In this document: in pieces, positions 7,936 to 14,813 of the stretch | Numbering within the stretch: position 1 is the first letter of the stretch | Layout: each line of letters opens with the position of its first letter | Source: Chryseobacterium sp. | Lineage (GTDB): Bacteria; Bacteroidota; Bacteroidia; Flavobacteriales; Weeksellaceae | NCBI RefSeq assembly: GCF_029240215.1 | Contig: NZ_JARBTK010000004.1 | Span: 124,001-188,000, forward strand | Direction of reading: 5' to 3' | DNA: 64,000 nucleotides | Position numbers and translations under genes: made by a program | Notes under the pieces: generated by a model | Told to the model about the DNA's origin: nothing | The model's input: only the letters and a program-made list of their open reading frames with translations | The model's database searches: none

Positions 7936-9039
7936 CTACTTAATTTTAGAAATCAGTTTTCTGCAAACTTCATAAAGAGGTTTTTCAATAAGTAGATAAA
8001 TAATTACTGAACAAATCCAAAGCAAAACAAAATTCCGATCAGGAAGATAAAGGTAAGATTTCAGCTTCATATTGAAATAACTGAGATGAATCAAATAGAA
8101 AACAAATGAAGCATTCCCTAAAAGAATAAAAAACTTTGTTGAAAGCAACCTTGAAACAATGGTTTTTTCTGACATCAAACCCCAAAAGAAAACTGCAATT
8201 GCTATCGGCAACAGCAACTCGTGAATCAGCCTTCCTTCCCATCTTTCTACACCATGTACGAAATTATTTCTGGCAAAAAAAGCAGTTGCAATGATAAGTG
8301 CCAAGATTGAAATTCCGCCAAAAAGTGTTGGTTTTTTCAAATTTTTTAAAAACTGGAAACCTTTTTCTTTCTTCATTAAATAAGCCAGCAACATTCCAAA
8401 GAAAAACTCAAAACTTCGACCAAAAAATGTACTTCCAACCATAAATTTTAAAGGATACAAAAAACCTTTAGGATTTCCATTGTACCAGTGAAGTCCGTAA
8501 CCTATCGACCAGCCAAGCAGGAAGAATCCAATTAAAAACAGGATACAGTATTTCCAGCTTTTCTTTAATAAAAGAAATAACAATGGAGAAAGCAAATAAA
8601 AGAAAAATTCTACGGTAAGCGACCAAGCCTGAACAATTCCGGAAACAGAATATTCTTCAAACAAAGAATAGAAAAGGGAATATTGTAAAAAATAAGTATC
8701 TAGATCTTTAGAATAGGTCCTGTCAAGAAAATAACAGCTCAACAAAATCCAATACAGCGGAAAAATTCTTGCAATCCGCAGCAGAATATATTGTAAATAA
8801 GATTTTTTAGATTCTAATGGCTTTTCTTCATATCGGTAAGCAAGTAAAAATCCACTCAACACAAAAAATACAGTGACACCAATATGCCATTCGCTGATAA
8901 AACGCATTACTTCAAAAGGAAGATCGTAACGCCAATATTTTCGGTTATGATACACAAAAACCATGATCGCTGCGACAGCGCGCATTCCTGTGAGAGCGTC
9001 AAATTTATTTTTCTGAAGTGTATCCAAAGTGAAAAACAA
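7936..9039 (-). CDS. acyltransferase 3 family membrane protein
   Basis: The 367-residue product has about ten transmembrane helices and belongs to the acyltransferase 3 (OafA/NodX-like) family, which acylates sugars of surface polysaccharides or other extracytoplasmic acceptors. The diagnostic start 'KFDALTGMRAVAAIMVFVYHN' carries the conserved Arg and His, and 'HIGVTVFFVLSGFLLAYRY' forms helix two. Start choice is uncertain: the frame opens with TTG at 9039, inside a terminator hairpin, and another TTG lies at 9027; the first ATG would remove the conserved N terminus. The acceptor is unknown, and no polysaccharide cluster is adjacent. Confidence 0.85.
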   Translation of the reverse strand: MFFTLDTLQKNKFDALTGMRAVAAIMVFVYHNRKYWRYDLPFEVMRFISEWHIGVTVFFVLSGFLLAYRYEEKPLESKKSYLQYILLRIARIFPLYWILLSCYFLDRTYSKDLDTYFLQYSLFYSLFEEYSVSGIVQAWSLTVEFFFYLLSPLLFLLLKKSWKYCILFLIGFFLLGWSIGYGLHWYNGNPKGFLYPLKFMVGSTFFGRSFEFFFGMLLAYLMKKEKGFQFLKNLKKPTLFGGISILALIIATAFFARNNFVHGVERWEGRLIHELLLPIAIAVFFWGLMSEKTIVSRLLSTKFFILLGNASFVFYLIHLSYFNMKLKSYLYLPDRNFVLLWICSVIIYLLIEKPLYEVCRKLISKIK

Positions 9040-9062
9040 AAGGCTTACAGAATAAGCCTTTT
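9031..9062 (-). terminator. terminator of the deoxyhypusine synthase-like gene
   Basis: The arms AAAAGGCTTA and TAAGCCTTTT form a perfect 10-bp stem around a 5-nt loop. On the minus strand they are followed by TTTGTTTTTC. It lies between the stop at 9084 and the acyltransferase start. Confidence 0.75.
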
Positions 9063-9083
9063 ATATATCATAAATTATTACTG

Positions 9084-10055
9084 TTAGTTTTCTAAAATAT
9101 AAGAGAACATCAATGGTGCACATATAGTAGCATCACTTTCAACGATGAATTTCGGTGTAGTAATATCTAATTTACCCCAAGTAATTTTTTCGTTCGGAAC
9201 TGCTCCTGAATAAGAACCATAAGAAGTCGTTGAATCTGAAATCTGACAGAAATAAGACCAAAACGGAATATCATGCATTTCCATATCCTGATACAACATT
9301 GGAACCACACAAATCGGAAAATCTCCTGCGATACCTCCACCAATCTGGAAAAATCCGACTCCTTTCCCTGCTGAGTTTTTAGTGTACCAATCTGCCAAAT
9401 ATGTCATGTATTCAATTCCTGACTTCATTGTAGTGGCAGTCAACTCACCTTTAATGCAGTAAGAAGCAAAAATATTTCCCATTGTAGAATCTTCCCATCC
9501 CGGAACTACAATTGGCAGGTTTTTCTCTGCCGCAGCAATCATCCAAGAGTTTTCTCTAGGAATTTCATAATACTGCTCAAGAACTCCTGACAGAATCATT
9601 TTATACATGAATTCATGTGGAAAATATCTTTCGCCTTTTGATTCAGCATCTTTCCAGATCTCAACGATATGTTTCTGTAATCTTCTGAACGCCTCTTCTT
9701 CAGGAATACAAGTATCCGTAACTCTGTTCAGCCCTCTTTCCAACAAATTCCATTCGTCCTGAGCCGTCAAATCCCTGTAATGAGGTACTCTTTCGTAGTG
9801 AGAATGCGCTACAAGGTTCATCAAATCTTCTTCAAGGTTTGCTCCTGTACAAGAGATAAAATCTACTTTATCCTGACGAATCATTTCAGCTAAAATTTTT
9901 CCTAATTCAGCGGTAGACATTGCCCCAGCCAAAGTGATCATCATTTTTCCACCTTCTTTCAGATGGGCAACATATCCTTTTGATGCATCTACTAAAGCCG
10001 CTGCATTGAAGTGCAGGTAATATTTTTCTATGAACTCAGTAATCGGTTTGCTCAT
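9084..10055 (-). CDS. deoxyhypusine synthase-like protein
   Basis: The 323-residue protein belongs to the deoxyhypusine synthase superfamily. In eukaryotes and archaea this enzyme transfers aminobutyl from spermidine to a lysine of eIF5A in an NAD-dependent reaction. Visible features are the Rossmann-type 'TLAGAMSTAELGKIL', 'DFISCTGANLEEDL', 'GIAGDFPICVVPML' and the active-site block 'NEKITWGKLD', in which K295 matches the catalytic lysine of human DHS. Bacteria lack eIF5A, so the substrate must differ; homospermidine synthesis is one published activity of related enzymes. It is probably cytosolic. It sits 27 bp after the beta-barrel gene on the same strand. Confidence 0.88.
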   Translation of the reverse strand: MSKPITEFIEKYYLHFNAAALVDASKGYVAHLKEGGKMMITLAGAMSTAELGKILAEMIRQDKVDFISCTGANLEEDLMNLVAHSHYERVPHYRDLTAQDEWNLLERGLNRVTDTCIPEEEAFRRLQKHIVEIWKDAESKGERYFPHEFMYKMILSGVLEQYYEIPRENSWMIAAAEKNLPIVVPGWEDSTMGNIFASYCIKGELTATTMKSGIEYMTYLADWYTKNSAGKGVGFFQIGGGIAGDFPICVVPMLYQDMEMHDIPFWSYFCQISDSTTSYGSYSGAVPNEKITWGKLDITTPKFIVESDATICAPLMFSYILEN

Positions 10056-10082
10056 TTTTTTAATTTTTTACAAAGATAAAAT

Positions 10083-10748
10083 TTAAAAACGGAAAGTGGC
10101 CGCTGCACTCAAAGAAAGTCTGCTTAATCCTTCTCTTTCTTCATCACCGAAATCTACCGTTGTACCGTTATATTTCATTTTGCTCAATGTTCCACCAGTA
10201 AGACCCAATTTTGGACCAATAAAAATATGATTGGTCAGTGCATATTGGTAGGCGAAATTAACTTCCAGACCTAAGTTTGAACCTTTACCTGTAATAGAGC
10301 CCGTTTTGGTAGTGTAAGAAATTACCCCCAATGCTATATCATAAAATAATTTATGTTTTGTATCATCTTTGAAATTTGAAAACATGTAAGCCGGACCGAC
10401 AAATGTGATATTATCTTTTGTGCTTACGAATCCCGAAACAATTTGTCCGTTTGAATCTTGCACAGTTATTCTCCCATCACTTGAAGCCAGGTAAGTAGAA
10501 TATTTCAAACCAATCGCACTATTGCTTTTAAGGTGATAATAAGCAGAAACACTTACATCAACTCCATTTTTTAAACCTTTTATGTAATCTCTTGACTCCT
10601 TCGAAATTCCTTCAGGCATTTTTGCGAGACGCCACGCATAACCAACCGAAGGTATTACTGAAATTCTGGATTCTGAAGTGGTTGCTTCCTGTGCTGAGAA
10701 AAAGAATGGAACTGCGAATGCTCCCGAAAGTAAAAGTTTTTTAAACAT
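10083..10748 (-). CDS. outer membrane beta-barrel protein with signal peptide, 221 aa
   Basis: The product starts MFKKLLLSGAFAVPFFFSAQ, a clear signal peptide, followed by alternating amphipathic strands ending in the C-terminal aromatic pattern 'LSLSAAATFRF' expected for an outer-membrane barrel. Repeated 'GLKYSTYLAS', 'FVGPAYMFSNF' and 'IFIGPKLGLTGG' strands suggest an eight-stranded, OmpA/OmpX-like barrel. The start at 10748 is preferred over upstream ATGs in frame (10754, 10784) because it places the positive charges directly before the hydrophobic core. No ligand can be named. It lies in the tight minus-strand cluster with arfB upstream. Confidence 0.8.
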   Translation of the reverse strand: MFKKLLLSGAFAVPFFFSAQEATTSESRISVIPSVGYAWRLAKMPEGISKESRDYIKGLKNGVDVSVSAYYHLKSNSAIGLKYSTYLASSDGRITVQDSNGQIVSGFVSTKDNITFVGPAYMFSNFKDDTKHKLFYDIALGVISYTTKTGSITGKGSNLGLEVNFAYQYALTNHIFIGPKLGLTGGTLSKMKYNGTTVDFGDEEREGLSRLSLSAAATFRF

Positions 10749-10794
10749 TGTCATCAATTTTCCGCAAAAATACATTTTTTCCAAATACGGAGAA

Positions 10795-11187
10795 TTAAAA
10801 TTTAAAACGTCTGTTTTCTTTTTTATCTGAATTTTGTTTTTTCTGCCGAATACGCTTTTCTACCGAAGACCTCGTAGGTTTTGTTTTTGCCCGGAACTTT
10901 GGAATAATTAAAGATTGATCTACCAGATCAAGAATTTTCTCAACAGCAATTTTCTTATTCTGAAGCTGCGTTCTGCTTTCTGAAACAGTTAGAAATAAAA
11001 ATCCCTCAAGATTGATTCTGTTTTTAAGTTTTTCTTTGATTAAACTTTTCTGTCTCTCATTAAAAAATTCCGAATCATCCACTTTCCATGTTACAGTAAC
11101 AGAAGTCTCTACTTTGTTCACGTTCTGACCTCCTGCTCCGCTGCTGCGGGAAGTTTTGAAATTCAGTTCTTTTGAGAAATCTTTCAT
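10795..11187 (-). CDS. arfB: peptidyl-tRNA hydrolase ArfB (YaeJ), ribosome rescue
   Basis: The 130-residue protein is a stand-alone release-factor-like hydrolase that frees nascent chains from ribosomes stalled on truncated mRNA. The catalytic GGQ motif is at residues 19-21 within 'SRSSGAGGQNVNKVETSV'. The C-terminal tail is rich in Lys and Arg (KTKPTRSSVEKRIRQKK...), which in the family enters the empty mRNA channel. The domain that recognises stop codons in RF1/RF2 is absent, as expected. Its ATG overlaps the stop of the upstream gene by one base (TAATG), suggesting coupled translation. Confidence 0.93.
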   Translation of the reverse strand: MKDFSKELNFKTSRSSGAGGQNVNKVETSVTVTWKVDDSEFFNERQKSLIKEKLKNRINLEGFLFLTVSESRTQLQNKKIAVEKILDLVDQSLIIPKFRAKTKPTRSSVEKRIRQKKQNSDKKENRRFKF

Positions 11188-11648
11188 TATTTTAAAAAAT
11201 TTTCAGGAAACAATTGTGACTTCTTTTTGATATATCCAATATCTCCTTGTACAAAATTAATGTCTCCTTCATGATTGCCGATTGGCTTTGTCTTAAAAAA
11301 CACCGTCCTTTTATTCGAATCAATAATTACAGAATCCCCCGAATTAATTTGACTTCCGCAAACCTGAGTGTAGATTTCCGCATTTTCACCTTTTATGGCA
11401 TATGGAAAATATTTTTTTTTCTTTTTTGGATTAAAATAATTAAAATTAGACTCAAAATTGCTCATGTAAATTACAGCAAAGCAATGATTATTTGAAATAT
11501 GAAAAGAATCGACTATACCTTTTAATTTAAAATCATTTTTCAAATCCAAAGAATCTTTTTTATATTCTTGTGCTCCCCATTTTTGTATTTGATAAACCAT
11601 TATGACAAAAAGAATCAACATAATTGGGATTTTATATCTATTTTTCAT
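11187..11648 (-). CDS. membrane-anchored protein of unknown function, 153 aa
   Basis: One N-terminal transmembrane helix (about residues 8-22, PIMLILFVIMVYQI) precedes a soluble domain that is probably outside the cytoplasm. The domain is rich in beta-prone segments and contains 'SGDSVIIDSNKRTVFFK', which looks like an OB-type or SH3-like strand pair, plus a lysine run (KKKKK) near residue 80. I do not recognise a family. The gene overlaps the end of menE by 11 bp and the start of arfB by one base, so the three are almost certainly one transcript. Confidence 0.65.
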   Translation of the reverse strand: MKNRYKIPIMLILFVIMVYQIQKWGAQEYKKDSLDLKNDFKLKGIVDSFHISNNHCFAVIYMSNFESNFNYFNPKKKKKYFPYAIKGENAEIYTQVCGSQINSGDSVIIDSNKRTVFFKTKPIGNHEGDINFVQGDIGYIKKKSQLFPENFLK

Positions 11649-12669
11649 GTAAAATTTTCATTAGTTGGATCCTGTTCACTTTTCCATTTGCAGTTCTGGG
11701 AATTTCATCAACAAAGATAATTTCTTTCGGTTTATGAAAACTTCTTTCAAACTGAATTTCAGTTATTTTCTTTATTAAATCCTCAGATTCCTTTCCTTCA
11801 ATCACCGCAATTAATTTTTGTCCCAAGCTTTCATCTTTTAATCCTAAAAAAACAACTTCATTCTGAATTTCTTTTTTCACCAATGTTTCCAATGCTTCAG
11901 GAAATATTTTTGCACCGCCGGAATTGATCACATGATCAATTCTTCCTAAAAATCTAAATTGATTATCATTGCTAATTTCAACTAAATCATTAGTCTGCAA
12001 AATTTCTGAATTCAAATCGGGAGCAAAAATTTTCAGGCAACCTCTTTCATCTTTAGAAATAGAAATATTTTCAAAAACCGTAAAATAATTATCTGCTAAA
12101 GGAAAAATCTCTTTCAAGGCTATGTGAGAAAGAGTTTCTGACATTCCGTAAGTCTCGTAGATTCTTGTCATACTGTTTGAATGTCTGAGCTTTTGACTGA
12201 TTGTCGACTTTAAAGATTCGGAAACAGCCGCACCACCGATAATTAAATTGTTAATCAAATGAATTTTATCTAATGAGTTTTGAACCTGCAAAGGTGTCAT
12301 TGCACAGAAATCAACTGTTTCATTCAAATCTTTTAAAGGTTCTAAAGACGGATTTTTGACAATCAATTTCAATTTTCTTTCAAAAGACCGTACAACCATC
12401 ATTTTCCCGGAAATGTATTCGACTGGAAGACAAATCAGTGCTTTATCATCTTCATTTAAGCCTAAAAAACTGCACGTCATCCTTGCAGAATTCAGCATTT
12501 TAGTTTTTTCAATTTCGAAAATTTTCGGAGCTCCGGTAGAACCCGAAGTCTGAACTTTTACTCTTTCAGAATCTGAGAGCCATTCTTCTAAAAAAAAAAT
12601 CACTTTTTTTTCAAATTCTGTATGGGAATGTAAATTATTAATTTCGAGATTATTGAAGTCAATCACCAT
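11638..12669 (-). CDS. menE: O-succinylbenzoate--CoA ligase, AMP-binding family (menaquinone pathway)
   Basis: The 343-residue protein is a compact member of the ANL adenylating superfamily. It shows the P-loop-like 'VQTSGSTGAPK' near residue 40, 'YETYGMSETLSHIAL' (A5 motif), 'FLGRIDHVINSGGAKIFPE' (hinge) and 'EIPRTANGKVNR' with the C-terminal catalytic lysine. Its short length and 'GMSETLSH' fit MenE, which activates o-succinylbenzoate for menaquinone synthesis, the quinone of this phylum. The ATG at 12669 is chosen; the longer open frame runs back across tRNA promoter sequence. Other men genes are not in the window, so the MenE identity is a family inference. Confidence 0.85.
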   Translation of the reverse strand: MVIDFNNLEINNLHSHTEFEKKVIFFLEEWLSDSERVKVQTSGSTGAPKIFEIEKTKMLNSARMTCSFLGLNEDDKALICLPVEYISGKMMVVRSFERKLKLIVKNPSLEPLKDLNETVDFCAMTPLQVQNSLDKIHLINNLIIGGAAVSESLKSTISQKLRHSNSMTRIYETYGMSETLSHIALKEIFPLADNYFTVFENISISKDERGCLKIFAPDLNSEILQTNDLVEISNDNQFRFLGRIDHVINSGGAKIFPEALETLVKKEIQNEVVFLGLKDESLGQKLIAVIEGKESEDLIKKITEIQFERSFHKPKEIIFVDEIPRTANGKVNRIQLMKILHEK

Positions 12670-12720
12670 GATTATGCTGCTAAAAATATGATGTAAATTT
12701 AAAAAAAATAAAAAAACGAT

Positions 12721-12750
12721 TTGCAAGTAAACAAAAAAACTGTAAATTTG
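12721..12750 (+). promoter_or_regulatory. promoter of the first tRNA-Gln
   Basis: TTG at 12721-12723 and TAAATTTG at 12743-12750 are separated by 19 nt and match the Bacteroidota TTG/TAnnTTTG promoter. The tRNA begins 17 nt downstream. Confidence 0.75.
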
Positions 12751-12766
12751 CATCACCAAATAAAAC

Positions 12767-12837
12767 AGACCTATAGTGTAGTGGTAACACACCGGTTTTT
12801 GGTACCGTTATCCGGGGTTCGAATCCCTGTGGGTCTA
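12767..12837 (+). tRNA. tRNA-Gln (anticodon TTG)
   Basis: This 71-nt cloverleaf has acceptor AGACCTA pairing with TGGGTCT (one G-U), a D-arm with AGTGGTAACAC, anticodon stem CGG...CCG around TTTTGGT with anticodon TTG, and T-arm GGGGTTCGAATCCC. Discriminator base A is present; CCA is not encoded. Confidence 0.95.
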
Positions 12838-12838
12838 C

Positions 12839-12867
12839 AAACCATCCTTTTCAAAGGGTGGTTTTTG
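12839..12867 (+). terminator. terminator of the first tRNA-Gln
   Basis: AACCATCCTTT and AAAGGGTGGTT pair with one G-U and are followed by a T run. Confidence 0.85.
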
Positions 12868-12941
12868 TTTTTCACAAAACTCTGATTAATGATCACATTT
12901 GATCATTAATATTAAAAAAATCAAACTTCATCAACAATTAC

Positions 12942-12971
12942 TTGCAGATAAAGAAAAAAACTGTAAATTTG
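12942..12971 (+). promoter_or_regulatory. promoter of the second tRNA-Gln
   Basis: TTG at 12942-12944 and TAAATTTG at 12964-12971 with 19-nt spacing duplicate the promoter of the first copy. Confidence 0.75.
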
Positions 12972-12989
12972 CACCACCAAAAATAACAC

Positions 12990-13060
12990 AGACCCATAGT
13001 GTAGTGGTAACACACCGGTTTTTGGTACCGTTATCCGGGGTTCGAATCCCTGTGGGTCTA
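12990..13060 (+). tRNA. tRNA-Gln (anticodon TTG), second copy
   Basis: It is identical to the first copy except that the acceptor arm reads AGACCCA, which pairs perfectly with TGGGTCT. It lies exactly 223 bp downstream of the first copy and has its own promoter and terminator. Confidence 0.95.
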
Positions 13061-13061
13061 C

Positions 13062-13091
13062 AAACCACCCTTTTTAAAGGGTGGTTTTTTT
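13062..13091 (+). terminator. terminator of the second tRNA-Gln
   Basis: AAACCACCCTTT and AAAGGGTGGTTT form a perfect stem followed by a T run. Confidence 0.9.
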
Positions 13092-13151
13092 GATTAAAAA
13101 ACACTGGAAACCTTCATCTTGTGATTTATATTGGTCCGGAAATTTTATTTT

Positions 13152-13188
13152 AGCAATAAAAAAACCTTGACTCAAGTGAATCAAGGTC
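13152..13188 (-). terminator. terminator of the GT14 gene
   Basis: Read on the minus strand, ACCTTGA and TCAAGGT pair around a 10-nt loop and are followed by seven T. Confidence 0.75.
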
Positions 13189-13207
13189 ATGTTATAATGA
13201 TTTCAAT

Positions 13208-14170
13208 TTAGTTCAGATGGTTGAAAGTTCTGCTCATATTTTTTACATCAGTTATTTTAACCATTGTTTTTAAAGGCTTTTCATGATCAGTTTTAATATA
13301 ATTAATTATATTTTCGTCAACATTATCATCAAACTTTCTGGCAAAAAGATGGTTCCCTTTCTGAAGAAATTCCAGATCTGCTTTCGTGAAGGTTTTGGGA
13401 CGCAATTTAATATCTCCGTCAGGAATCCAGATTATCGCTCTTTTATCATCATCGACCAATGTTCCGATAAATGATGTATTCATCAAAACTGTCTGAAAGA
13501 AAGACTCATCAGGAATTAAAGTATTTAAATAATAATCTTCAAACTTTTTTACTTCTGTACTGTTTATAATAAATTCACAACAATCTCTCGTTAAAATCAT
13601 CCACTGACCTCCAATGTAGGGAATTATATTTTTCATAAAATCTCTTTTATGAGTTTTGTCTGATATTTTACCTTCTGATTCTTCAAAATAATTTTCAATT
13701 CTATTCATTGTTTCAGGTCTAGCTTTTTCCTGATTGGCAATCTTAATATAGCTCTTACCGTTATTTTTTGATAAAAAATTTTTAATTATTTTTTGAGATT
13801 TTAAAGGGTAATCCTGTCCGCTCAAATTAATAAAATAGTCCCATTCTGCATTCATGTCAAGAAGGTATTTCATCCCGTCCAGTTCAGCCTGAACCATGCT
13901 GTATCCGCCCCACACAACATTTTCATGATTGAGAATATGTACATTTGGATATTTTTCAAGAAAGCTTCTTACTTCTTCACCTATTTCCTGATTTGCTTTC
14001 TTGTCAATATGTATGAGATAAAAGTTTGTGGGTTCGTAGATAGCTCTGAAAAGTTTTTTGAATTGATCAGGTAAACGATGTACTAAAATTAAATAGGCAA
14101 TATTTATAGACTTCAGAGGGACATCATTAATATTATGTCCGTCGCTTTCGCTTATGTAAACATTTTTCAT
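13208..14170 (-). CDS. GT14-family (core-2/I-branching type) glycosyltransferase
   Basis: The 320-residue protein matches the 'Branch' family of beta-1,6-N-acetylglucosaminyl- and xylosyltransferase-like enzymes. Diagnostic parts are 'INIAYLILVHRLPDQFKKLF' at the N terminus, 'NFYLIHIDKK', 'ENVVWGGYSMVQAEL', 'WDYFINLSGQDYPL', the 'GGQWMILTRDCCEFI' block and 'IPDESFFQTVLMN'. There is no transmembrane helix, so it probably acts in the cytoplasm on a lipid-linked or peptide acceptor. In bacteria members occur in capsule or O-antigen loci, but here the gene stands alone between the tRNAs and an XRE regulator, so donor and acceptor cannot be given. Confidence 0.85.
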   Translation of the reverse strand: MKNVYISESDGHNINDVPLKSINIAYLILVHRLPDQFKKLFRAIYEPTNFYLIHIDKKANQEIGEEVRSFLEKYPNVHILNHENVVWGGYSMVQAELDGMKYLLDMNAEWDYFINLSGQDYPLKSQKIIKNFLSKNNGKSYIKIANQEKARPETMNRIENYFEESEGKISDKTHKRDFMKNIIPYIGGQWMILTRDCCEFIINSTEVKKFEDYYLNTLIPDESFFQTVLMNTSFIGTLVDDDKRAIIWIPDGDIKLRPKTFTKADLEFLQKGNHLFARKFDDNVDENIINYIKTDHEKPLKTMVKITDVKNMSRTFNHLN

Positions 14171-14336
14171 TTTAATATAATTTAAAAATTATGAATGTTT
14201 ACAACTTATTTTATAAAGTATTAATAGACATTTTTATAAATATACGAAAAATAAAATCAATTCATTGAAAATAATCAAACCAACCACTAAGTTATGCCGG
14301 ATTTTTTTATAGTAAATAAAATCTCAAAGTTCAAAA

Positions 14337-14630
14337 TCATTGATAACTTTCAGGAATTGGAAGGTTATTTTGCTTCATATATTCAAGTAGATCATTGAAT
14401 TTATCTTCATAATCATCACCCGAACATTTGTGCGAAATACTGCAGATGTCGGAGGGTTTAATTTCTAAAATGTCTGAAATTTTCGTTAAGATTTCCAGAT
14501 TGATTTTCACTTTAGAATTTTCAATATCCGAATAGGCTTTCTGAGAAATCCCCATTTCAAAAGCCATGTATTCCTGGGTAAAATCTTTACTTCTTCGGAT
14601 TTTTCTGATGTTTTGTCCGCATACTTTCAT
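14337..14630 (-). CDS. XRE-family helix-turn-helix regulator, 97 aa
   Basis: Residues 5-60 form a Cro/C1-type HTH: 'NIRKIRRSKDFTQEYMAFEMGISQKAYSDIENSKVKINLEILTKISDIL' contains the TQEYMA helix and the recognition helix SQKAYSDIE. The remainder is a short tail with a cysteine pair. It is a small one-domain DNA-binding protein. It is divergent from the cbb3 oxidase genes with about 180 bp between, which contains two palindromes, so it may regulate itself or the oxidase. That role is an inference from position only. Confidence 0.85.
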   Translation of the reverse strand: MKVCGQNIRKIRRSKDFTQEYMAFEMGISQKAYSDIENSKVKINLEILTKISDILEIKPSDICSISHKCSGDDYEDKFNDLLEYMKQNNLPIPESYQ

Positions 14631-14684
14631 AGCTTTTGTTTTAGTAGTTTTTGGTATATTTTAGAAGTTTATCTATTAGCCTCA

Positions 14685-14709
14685 GACAAAGTTACTAAAT
14701 ACCTTTGTC
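14685..14709. promoter_or_regulatory. 25-bp palindrome GACAAAG-N11-CTTTGTC between XRE gene and ccoNO
   Basis: The two 7-bp arms are perfect inverted repeats. The right arm overlaps a plus-strand TACCTTTG (14700-14707), and the left arm overlaps a minus-strand TAACTTTG (14694-14687); both match the -7 consensus TAnnTTTG. The site therefore could be an operator overlapping divergent promoters. Clear -33 elements are not seen. Confidence 0.45.
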
Positions 14710-14739
14710 AAAACATTAGACTTATATTATGATATTTAT

Positions 14740-14754
14740 TTCTGTTCAACAGAA
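14740..14754. promoter_or_regulatory. 15-bp palindrome TTCTGTT-C-AACAGAA upstream of ccoNO
   Basis: The perfect 7-bp arms with a single central base lie 60 bp before the ccoNO ATG. The size suits a dimeric regulator such as a Crp/Fnr-family protein, which often controls cbb3 oxidases, but the sequence is not the classical TTGAT-N4-ATCAA. Confidence 0.4.
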
Positions 14755-14813
14755 GCTTTTTGTTAAAGGGTTTTCAAAGAAATAAATTCATACTCTACTA
14801 CACAACTGGAATT

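Noticed and set aside
12669..12792. N-terminal extension of menE across the tRNA-Gln promoter
   Set aside because: The extra 41 residues derive from noncoding sequence (promoter and tRNA start), and the ATG at 12669 gives the family N terminus.
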